Below are positions 1 through 10,000 of a DNA stretch of 28,658 nucleotides, piece by piece. The stretch is from Apostichopus californicus. Its lineage: Eukaryota; Echinodermata; Holothuroidea; Aspidochirotida; Stichopodidae. The stretch spans positions 1 through 28,658 of the forward strand of contig JAIPMN010044428.1 of NCBI GenBank assembly GCA_020650975.1, read 5' to 3'. The notes below the pieces were generated by a model. The model ran no database searches and was not told the origin of the DNA. It saw only the letters and a list, made by a program, of their open reading frames with translations. A program made the translations under genes and the position numbers. Every line of letters begins with the position of its first letter. Position 1 is the first letter of the stretch.

Positions 1-14
1 AATCATATATATGT

Positions 15-57
15 ATCAATCAATCAATCAGTCAATAAATAAATAAATAAATAAAAA
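15..57. repeat. Tetranucleotide microsatellite (TCAA)n/(AATA)n
   Basis: A run of TCAA units passes directly into AATA units. It lies downstream of the DOMON exon donor on the minus strand, so inside that gene's first intron. Confidence 0.9.
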
Positions 58-131
58 ACCCAATTCCATCATATTTCAGAAAACAAGAAAAATCGTATTA
101 AAGATGCATGAATATTTAAAACAATACGTAC

Positions 132-509
132 AGCAATTTCGATTGGTCTATCTTCTGTCCATGTTACCATGACAACATCTCGATCTTCTTTGCCACGAGG
201 AGAAAACCCAAACCCAAGAAATCCTTCCGATTTCATATTTCCGGTAATTTCAGCCCGAATTTTAAAAGAGATTGTTTCGTCATCGTTCAGATTCCAATAA
301 AGAACTACATCACCTCGAAGCAAAGAGAAAGAGGAATAGAAAGGAAAAGTCTTCGAAAGGTCGGATTCTAAGATGCTCTCCTCCGAACCAGATGGTAAAG
401 AATCTCTTATCCACTTTGATGAGACTTTGAATGCTTCAGTGGGCATCCCACAAGAGAATAAGAAATATTCCCAAATCAGAAATGAGAGTAGATTCCACCT
501 CATTTTCAA
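132..509 (-). CDS. First coding exon of a DOMON-domain secreted protein (DBH/MOXD-like monooxygenase family), partial
   Basis: The exon encodes 126 residues from Met at 509 and ends at a donor reading GCT|GTACGT (intron from 131 downward), phase 0. Residues 1-20 or so form a hydrophobic leader after MKMRW, consistent with a signal peptide, so the product should enter the secretory pathway. Residues from about 65 read LRGDVVLYWNL, then ISFKIRAEITG, then GFLGFGFSPRG and DVVMVTW, ending in DRPIEIA. The GFGFSP motif followed by D-V-V is the hallmark of the N-terminal DOMON domain of dopamine beta-hydroxylase-like proteins (DBH, MOXD1). In that family the DOMON domain precedes two copper-binding monooxygenase domains, which would lie in exons beyond the left edge. 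The gene is divergent from the C7orf25-like gene. I cannot tell a full monooxygenase from a DOMON-only protein. A second Met two codons on (503) could also serve as start. Confidence 0.75.
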
Positions 510-1277
510 AATAAGTTATAGTTGTTCGATTCTGTCAAAGAAACAAAACCCAGAATGATAAGTCGATCGTGTTGTCACAGGTCCTATAAGCATAATATGA
601 TCTTTATGAAACTCTGAAATCAGAAATGCGAAATATAAAAACCTCACAGTAGCCTATAGTTTCAAGATTGTAACTGAATCCTTTATCAATTCTTTCTCGG
701 CGTGTGTGTTTGTAAAATCCAATAAGTAGAGAGAACTATTGCCAATAAAAACAGAACGGTAACTTTGAGCGATAAGCAGGAAGCTATACAATTGATCACT
801 ACTTCAAAAAAGTTCGACAGAGTAACTTTCAAAAGAGAAAGAGAATCTTAATTTAGATGTTTGACTGTTTCAAGTATCTTTGACGTCTCTTCTCTTTGTT
901 TCCAATCGCACTAACGTATATCATTTATCCTACATATGACGTATGATGCCTTAAAGAGCTTCTTTTCTCTTAGTCCAATCTCTCTTTTTATTTTTTTGTT
1001 GTCGTTAATAGAATTATACAGAAGGACATCACGTAGTATACTGCTAGACGTATGAATTAAAGGAACGCTTTATGCTTAAATAGTCATTATCGTGTGGCGT
1101 GAGTCGCTTCAGCGCGTAGGAAGTGAAAGACAACATCTGATGACGATGGGAGGTGGGGGGTTAGGGAGGATGAAATTAGGTATGCTTTTTTTAGGGATTT
1201 TTTGTTGCTGTTGACCAATGTAGTTTATAGTAGTTGTAGTATCTGTTTGTAGCCTAATACATGTTTTACTGAGAGTG

Positions 1278-1425
1278 GACGGAAGCTCACTGGCAGCTTG
1301 CATTGAAGAGCAACACACACGTGTGAGCTGGACGGAGGCTTGCGTAAATTTTGTAGTGTATATTTTAATATTTCTATTCGTGATTTTACTCTATGAAGCA
1401 CAGCTAGTCTTCACCGACGGAAGCT
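1278..1425. repeat. Three spaced copies of GACGGARGCT
   Basis: The decamer GACGGAAGCT occurs near 1278 and 1416, with GACGGAGGCT near 1330. They lie in one orientation in the divergent intergenic region. This could be chance, a decayed repeat or a cluster of binding sites; nothing in the sequence decides. Confidence 0.4.
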
Positions 1426-2287
1426 GTCAAGGCTTATGCACGTGATAACTGCAAACTTGGACTATCTCTTTAATCCCTAAAGACCTTAATAAGCTCCTAT
1501 ACTGTATTAGAACACCAATAGCCGGTGATCTCTTACCCTTGAAGAAATAATTAAGAGGCTCTAACTTAATTAGATCCTCATCCATTTTAGAGTAACAGGT
1601 TTTTTTTCTTCTTTCATTCATTCTCTTTGTAAAACAAGTTATTGATCGCCGTTTGTTCCTGCATCACACAGAAAGAATAACGGTCTTGATTAGATTGGAA
1701 AGATCTTCGAGAATGGTCGGTTGAGGTCTCAACTCTCATACAAGCTCTCACGTCTAGATTTAACAATCAAAATTATGTTAGAACTATGTACACTACATGC
1801 TCGAATTGACCATTATTATGTACCGTTTGTTTTCCTTGATGAAACACCGAATAGATGCATGACCGTAAAGACGGCTGTAATAGTGAAAGCACTGTAGGTG
1901 GCCGATTGTGATTTTCCTACCATATTTAGCGGGGAGGTGAAAGTAGTAGCAGTGGTGATGGGGGTTATAATAAAGCTGCATTCTTCAGGTTGCATATCAT
2001 ACAATGTTTATGTTGTCTTTATGATTTACCACGGGAAAGACGCAGACATGCAACAGTTGGAGCAATCTTCACTAAAAACAAAATACTATTGAACGCCTGA
2101 AATGTTTTAACTGAAACATATCGTTGACCTATAAAAAAAATTGTAGGCTACATAAAAAATGTTATAAATATTATAAAAATACCGTAGGTGACAACCTCTA
2201 GAACGGACCTTCAAATAGAGACAATATCAGTCCAATGATTGTTTGGGAAATCAATTTAGAAAACTATTAAGGGAATGCTATATATAT

Positions 2288-2331
2288 AGCAAGGAGCTAC
2301 TACTCTAACGTTAGAGTAGCAGCTCCCTGCT
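2288..2331. repeat. 44-base near-perfect palindrome
   Basis: The sequence is centred on AACGTT (2307-2312) and pairs outward with only two mismatches (2299/2320 and 2292/2327) and no loop. The core arm is ACTCTAACG. It could form a cruciform or a hairpin in RNA. It is not part of any exon I can see. Confidence 0.85.
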
Positions 2332-3054
2332 CTAACCATACAGATCCTTGTCTCTCATGATATATGCTCGGCCGACGGAACCCCCAAATAAACCGTTGCA
2401 ATAACTTTTAGCAATTACATTTAGCCGTTTTTCTATTAAAAATGGCAACGACAGTAAACAGCATTTTTTTAATTAAACAACAGAACCAGTTTGAAGCTAG
2501 CAGTCATGATGTCCCTGAGAATTACACTAGCACACCGACGGTGGACCTTTACTACGTGAAAGAAGGGTCTCGTCCCTTGTCTGATACTATTCCGGCCCCT
2601 CAAATTCCCCTATAACTGGAATTATTCTAATTTGAAAAGCAGAAATGCAAATTTTGGAGCCTTTTCGGCTCGAATAAAGGATGTTTTCGAATTTGAAATT
2701 TATCTCAATTCTACTATGGTAGTTTAACGGGATCTCAAATCGCTCCACAACTCGAGTTAGTTTCCCCACAAAGGTACTATCATATTTTCAGTATTTCTCT
2801 GGGCTTAACTTATCGGTCAATTATTTGAGATTACTTTTGGTCTAAAATGTGTCTGCTCTTAATGGATGCCAGGGATCTGTAATCCAGCATCTTTTGTCTA
2901 AGCGTACAAAGCACAGTGGCCAAAACGTGCGCAACCAATGACTGCTGCTATTGTCTGCTGTCAGTGGCTGCTAGCTACTACTCTGTACATTATTATCAAA
3001 CGTTAGGAACATTCTGCCATGCATTGCACTTGCCTCATAAATGTAGGTATAGGC

Positions 3055-3072
3055 CCTTAGTCTTAGTCTTAG
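3055..3072. repeat. Short tandem repeat (CTTAGT)3
   Basis: Three perfect copies of a hexamer stand head to tail, upstream of the C7orf25-like gene. Confidence 0.85.
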
Positions 3073-3340
3073 TTCCGTATTGACAATATTCACAAGAAGA
3101 GGGATTACTCACTAATCTTATACTCAGAGTAGACATAGCTGAGGCGTCGCATTGTCGTTCAGTAGCATTGATAGAAAGGTAATAATGTTAAGCGTTCATT
3201 AATTGTAAAAATCGAAGAAAAGTGTGTCTCAATTTCAATTTAATGTGTTCAGAGACACAACATAGCATAACTTAACCTAGCTTAGGCCTCGGCCTATAAT
3301 CCTAATTGTAATGTAACTTGTAGGGCCTAACTTAGGATTT

Positions 3341-3377
3341 TAATAATAATAATAGTAATAATAATAATAATAATAAT
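3341..3377. repeat. Trinucleotide microsatellite (AAT)n
   Basis: A run of TAA/AAT units has a single interruption (AGT) and lies about 480 bases upstream of the C7orf25-like start codon. Confidence 0.9.
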
Positions 3378-3860
3378 CAGCAGTTACTTTTAAGACGCCT
3401 AATCGACCACAAATGTGGGAGAAACCCTCAAGGGCTTATGGATTACAGCTTTACAATGGCTGGAGTCTAAATTGCTATGCCAAGCTAACTTATTGTAGCA
3501 TAATGAGAAGGATTTAAGAATCTCTTAAAAAAAGTTTCTTACTACTAACTTAGTAGTATTCCTATAGGCCTGGATGAAATAAGGGATTTGAGTGGGCTAT
3601 GTATTTTTCAGCACCGGGCACAATGTAGTTGAACTGGTTAAGTCAATCGATGCCCTCAGTCCGTGATTTTGTGTAAAGTTTGTTGTTATTTTCGTTGGAC
3701 TATTAAGTTGCTTAATATTTGTGCAACCAAGTACCAAAAAAACTAGTCTATTAACGTTCCAAATATTGTATTCTCTTGCCCTTTGCAAGGCATCAGACAC
3801 TTAAAAAAACATTGGTATTATTTGTTTATGAACCAGATTGCCTAGAGCAGAGTAATTACC

Positions 3861-4028
3861 ATGGAGCTCTCAGAAGAAGAAAAGAATGAAAGAGTAGACC
3901 AACTGTTGAAGAAAGCAGATGAACTTCTTGGAAGGGCCGATGATCTTAAAGAGCAACTGGACCATTCGGAGGGAGGCTACAGTAAATTGATCGGCAAAAT
4001 AGAAGCAGAAAAGAGCTTTGTTTCAAGT
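3861..4028 (+). CDS. C7orf25: C7orf25-like gene, coding exon 1
   Basis: Encodes residues 1-56 from ATG in ACCATGG context. The charged helical sequence ends IEAEKSFVSS at the donor AGT|GTGAGT, phase 0. The frame runs on into the intron as VSIVSD and stops soon after, which is not coding. Intron 1 (4029-4657) holds a three-copy tandem repeat. Confidence 0.9.
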
Positions 4029-7000
4029 GTGAGTATTGTCTCAGACCCAGGCAGAAACATATTGTATGTGTAAATGTGTTTGCTTGTATGTGTGTTCGTG
4101 AGAAACAGTGAAATCACAGAAAATAAAGAAGAACAAAACTGGAAAATGAAAGCAAACCAACAAGGCTCTCATATGTATTTTAACGATGCACAGACATAAA
4201 CTTTGCTACTTTCTTAAGCATATGTATTTTAATGATGCACAGACATTTATAACTTTGCTACTTTAAAGCATATATATGTAATTTAATGATGCACAGACAT
4301 TTATAATTTTGCTATTTTCTTAAGCACAGCCGAGGCTTCTTTGTTTGTAAAGAATTTTTGTCCTTTGGAGCACCTTACTATTACAGTTATGCTTAGTTGT
4401 AAGGGTAGGCTATATCGCTATATCCAAACAAAATTGCAAAACTTGTGCATAAGAAAAATGCATTTCCTTTGCATATATCCTTCACAAACAAGAACATTTC
4501 CTATTAATATTTGTGAGTAGGGATGTCAGTGATTTGGTGCCTGGAAAATGTATTCCAGGCCTAAAAGGACAATGTTGGTTGGATACGTTCCATTACATCG
4601 TTGAAGAAATACATTTGAAGACGTTTGTTTGCTCTTGTTCCACATGTCGTACTACAGCTTCTGTCGAAAGATGCGCCCGTGAAGGAAAATTCCCTCCGCA
4701 GCACAAATTTGATTCATTTGGAAGCCTTAACCTACACAGCAGAAAACATCGGTCATGTGACCAGGGTGATGAGCCCCTTGAAGTTCTTGACCCAAGACCA
4801 GGATAAAATCAACATCGTGGTGGACGTCATTGGCCAGAACGGGAAAGTCTGGGTGAAAGTCACAGCCAGAAATGCGGAAGCTCTGCACAGGACGTGGCTG
4901 GGTGAGATTTTGTTTTGGTTACACTCGTAGAGGCTGCACTGTATCAGCTAGTCCATTGAAAATCAAAACTGCAGTGTTTCGTCCACCCTATTCCATGCGT
5001 ACAGTATGCTGATCATTAAAGACTACAGCCCACCTTTAAGCACATAATTGTCGGGGAATAAATGTTTATACTTTCAATTTGGAAATGGTGCTACCTGATC
5101 TGATATATAAAAGGCACAAATATATCAGAGACTAGGTAGGACAGTTTTGATTGTTATCTTACAACTTTCAAATATTGGAAATTTGATAAACCCCAGATGT
5201 CGCTAGTTCAAATCTCATTCTAGCCATTAAATTTCTCTGCACATTTCCATTGTCTTAAACTTACCTCGTCAGTTATTCCATTAACTTTCAAATATCATAA
5301 GATGGCAAATTGTGGAACAGTTTCACCAAGATATTCCATTAGGCTGTATTAAACTGAAAATTGATAATGAATAATTCATCAGAGTTAGTAGTAGGTATCG
5401 TTAAGAGAACTGATTTTGACCGTGGACCCTTGACAGCATTGAATATTAAAAAGGAACTTCACATAACTTGCATCTGTTGCTTCGTATCTGAAACAGATGG
5501 TGGGGATTACGGAGACCATGACATCGTCCAACAGGTGCAATTCTATCAGCTCGCTAGTCAGCAGAATCCCGTGGAGTACACCCATCCCAAGGTCCATGTG
5601 GTGTTTTACAACGGGGTCACTCAAGATATCGTAGGTAGGGTGTTGTCTTGTGATGTTGTGTTAATACACTTAAGTGTATGTAATTTGTATTTTAATCACG
5701 AGATACCCCCAACAAATGATTTCTTATCAAGTTAAACTACTATGTATGCATGAAAGTCACATTTATTAATGCATTTTTTAAGTCCACCAGCAACTTAACT
5801 GTAGAGAGAGCGAAAAATGAAAGGTGTATTTAATTTAATTCTGTGTGCAGGGTAGACGTGATAAAGCTCTTTCCACTAATTGAACTGGTTTATCACAGGA
5901 AGCTGTTCCATTTGGTCTGTATCATTTCAATCATGCTGTAATTATGCAGTTTATAAAAACAGGAGGTGGGGTTGTTGAAACCGACACCCACTTAGGGGGT
6001 GGGGCATGTCTGGTGCATTGTAGGGCAGAGTTAAGCTATCAATCAGATTTTATATATAGTTTGGTCTACACTCAAGGATGTGCTTATAACTACTTTTATT
6101 TTTTTTTGTAGAGTTGATAATGGGTGTGGGGGATGTACACCCCCGCTGGATTCGTACCTGCATTGTGAATCTAATTACTTCATGATGGTAACTTTCTTTT
6201 AACATACAAAATCAGGGACTTGTTTTGGACGTTACAGCCTTTCTGGTGGTATTTATATGCCATTAAATGAAACGAGCAATACATGTTATACACCAGTATT
6301 TGCTTGGCAGTAGACATTGGATTGTGGACACAGCCAAGTGCTTCAATTAATTTTTTTTTTCTCTTTGCTTTCAAGTCACATGAATTTCAGAGATGATAAT
6401 TTTTACCTTGTTTTCATTTTCAGATGAACTGTCAGAATTAGGAGTGACCGTCCATGGTCACATCTTCAACGACATCGATGAAGCTAAAACCGGGAGGCCG
6501 ACCTTACCGGTCTTCCCTGGGGTAGATGACCACGAAGAGGTAAAGTGACTCCACTTAAAAAAAAATCGAAAATCAAATTTTTCTAATTTTACTAAATATT
6601 TACTGAATGGAACAAATGAATTGGCGAGACAATAGGCAAGGATTGCTTTCAATGACAGCCTTGTGTTATGTTAAAGGGTGTGAAGACTCGCGCAAAAAGA
6701 AACGTCTAATGCCGGTAATTTGACCTAGTTTCAAATGAGGTGTAACAGAAGTGTTAAACACTACCATCGATCCCAGAAAATACACACACAGCTTGCTACC
6801 GTCGGTAACTAGACACTAGTGTACAGTCAGGTACATACAGCTGTGGTCAATACCCACAGCACAGTATACAAACGATACAACGATGGACATCTCAGGTCCA
6901 GCTAAAGATATCACGTTTCATTACTGTCTGCATTTTGTAGCGACTCAAACAAAACATCACTTGCAAGCAACAGAAAGTTAACTTTTTCAGATGGCCGCAC

Positions 7001-10000
7001 ACGGTTTGAGGCGAGTCTTCAATGCCTTTAAACTGAAAGGAGTAATATTCATAAATGCTTGATATACATTCATGAGATGAAATTGTCAAGAAATGTGACC
7101 TTCACTGCAAAATGCTGTGCGATGACATCAATGAAATTTAACAAATTGAATAGTGCCAGCAGACATAATATTGCTGGCATAATAATTTTGTTAGCTCTAT
7201 TCACATGTTTTTCTTGGTTGGTTGGGTGGGGTGGGGGGGGGAGGTGTGGGTGGGGGAGGTGTAGGGGGAAGCTGTAGTAACAGAGGCCTAGAAAATGGGA
7301 AATACCCAATCATACCTCTAAGGACAGGTTTATGGATTCACAATTTTGACATGCTAAAATTACGAGGCAGAATCTGTCAGCTTAGCCATCTTATGCATAG
7401 ACTTTGTGACATGCATATATACTGTACATTGCTTATAAAATGAATTATCAACACACATACATATATCCTGAAATATTTCACACGGTAAATTTCATGATGT
7501 ACTGAACTTTTCTGCTACAACTTATACATATTAAACCTCTTTCCATGTTATCATATCTTTTCTCTTCACCTCCCTACCCCCCACCCCCCCCTCTTCCACA
7601 TTTCCAATATTAGCAGTCAACATCTGAAAGCGGTGTTTCCAACAAACCCCTGGTTAACATGGATGTTACGACATTAATTGCCTTGGTCTCCGAACTCAGC
7701 CACGGTGGCCACACTTTCTCCTTCAAGGAATCCTACATCGAAGACCTTGCTAAACAGGAGAGGAAGACCCCATTTCTTTCACCAATGGAAGATTTCATCA
7801 AAAGTAAGCCAGGATAAGAAGTCCAAAAAATTGTGATCCATTTTAAATGTTGTATTCCTTTCAAAATGGTTCTGAAATGAAGATGTAGGCATGTTTCATA
7901 TTTTCTTTCTTACCTGAAACCTGCTCATTTTAAATGTTTTTTATGTTGGCCGATACGACAAGTTTCATGTGGTTGGAGCATGTACCCCTCCGGCAATGCA
8001 CCTTCCTTCATCGGCTGGTGTCGACTTGGCTTTTAGGGATCTTAGAGTGACTGCAGTTGATTGCTTTAAATTAAAATTGCTGGAAATTTGAAATACAGAA
8101 TATGCTCAGGTTTGATAAGTTCGTCATCGTGTGTTTCTTCTCGGGTCAGTCTATTTTGTGGCATCCAACTCTGCATCTTATCCTGAGAGGGACTTAGCAA
8201 AGAATCAAAGTATTTCGCCAGTCAACATAGGTTAAATTCAATCTACCTATAGTGAGGGAAAAGATATTTGTTAAGATTGGGCTTTCAACTTACAGTTTCG
8301 AATATTGTTTTTCAAATAAAGAGTCTGCCACCGGAATATATCCCTAAAATTCTAAGCAAACGTATTAGTAAAAAAACATGAAACCATATGATTCCGTAGA
8401 AATGACTTTAAAAATGTGAACACAGTGGTAAACTAAATTTAAAAACTCGGGAAACAATTTTTCGACAAGTTCTACTTTTAAATATTTGATACGAACTCTT
8501 TCCTCTCGATAGATAAAGACTTGATCGTATGCAAGACCGCACTGCGGGATTTTCAAAATATCCTGGACACCATTGCTGGTCCAAATGAGTTGGCGAGAGC
8601 CAAAAGGTTACTAAAGAGGATAAGGGTCGTCGAGGACCAGCTGTCAGCACGATCGGAGACCCTGACAGAAAGCAACAGAATCAAAAGGAATTCAAAGGTA
8701 AGCAGGATTGAGAGACCAATGTCCAGCGAGAGGTTGTTTTTACCCCCCGCGCCGTTATAACGTGCAATGTAAAATCTCTTTTGTGAGAAGAAACTTTAGG
8801 AAGTATTCAAGTTCCAAAAATTTGGAATTTTTTTGTCAAGCAAAAATTACCCACTTCTCGTATGTCTAGTCCGTTCTGATTTTTTATTTTTTGTGATTTT
8901 GCAGAATTTCTGTTATTGAAATCAAGAATATGCTCAGGTTTGATAATTTCATCATTGTGTGGTTTCTTCTCAAGTCGGTCTGTTTTGTGGAATCAAAGCT
9001 CTTCCTCTTACTTTTATATATGGTCATATTTTTCATATTAAGTTGTATTTTTATGGATTCATTTAAAAAAGATCCTCGCATCTTTTCTGATCAGCTTGGA
9101 GAACATGTTTATCTTAGTGAGTTCAAGAACTGTTTAAGGGGGTCAAAGGTCATCTGAGGGCAGTCGAGGTCGGAATCTGGAAAACCTTTATAATTTAATG
9201 TAACTTATCACATATGCGTTTATAACTATATAAACGCATGATAACTTGTTTTATAGAGCTACCTGACATATTTCAAGAGTAGTCAGTGGGAATATGTAGA
9301 TTTTGTAATTTGTGGATCAAATTGTTTTCGTTTTATCAGATAACATTCGGTACAGGAGATGCATTGGGGGCGATAACAACGACCGGTAACGTCAGCTTTA
9401 TTAAGGCTGCCAGAAGAAAGGTAAACATGTTTACATTGTTGTAAGCAAACTATCAATGAAAAAAGGACCAAACACTGAGTGAAATTTGAATGAGAAAGGA
9501 ATAGTCTCTTCGTTAATTCCTCTCTGGGTTTGTTTGTTATTATAATTGATTTGCTATGTGATATGTTGAGTGGCTTTTTACAATTCTTTTTTTTCTTCTT
9601 TTTTTTCAATGTAAGGCTGGTGGCATGTGCCTCTGTGTGTGGCATTACAGTCAGCGTTCCGTTGAGAAATGATTCTAATGATGTTTGTGTTTGTTCAACT
9701 ATATTTCAACCATCAGCGTTATCAACATTTTACATAATTCAAGTATATACATACAAAGTATATGGTTGTGGGGATCCTCGAAAAGTTCATATGAACTTGT
9801 AAGTGAGGTATCCCCAAAATACAAACTTACAAAGTATAACAAAGGTACGAAGTATGACAAAAAAAAATGTTACAAGAAAAATGAAATAATAATAATAAGA
9901 AAAAGTGGGGGGGGGGGGAAGAAAAAAAACTTTAACAAAGACGTGGCCCGAATTTTAGACTAAATCATAAAATTCTATTCGAAAGAAGGTAACACTTTAA

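Larger units (their letters stand above)
510..3860. other. Divergent intergenic region between the DOMON gene and the C7orf25-like gene
   Basis: About 3.35 kb lies between two start codons that point away from each other, so it should hold both promoters and 5' UTRs. I see no convincing exon here: the open frames of 60-70 codons lack family similarity and suitable splice signals. Contents I can name are a palindromic E-box context ACACACGTGTG near 1314-1324, three GACGGARGCT copies near 1278, 1330 and 1416, a long palindrome at 2288-2331, a short CTTAGT repeat at 3055-3072 and an (AAT)n microsatellite. I found no clear TATA box that I can place relative to either start. Confidence 0.6.

Noticed and set aside
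373-558. Plus-strand open frame opposite the DOMON exon
   Set aside because: It is a shadow of the minus-strand exon.
3597-3800. Minus-strand 67-codon frame just upstream of the C7orf25-like start
   Set aside because: No family similarity and no splice signals; it lies in the expected promoter/5' UTR region of the plus-strand gene.
5197-5225. B-box-like string GTTCAAATCTC suggesting a SINE or tRNA
   Set aside because: Two mismatches to the consensus and no A box at a suitable distance.
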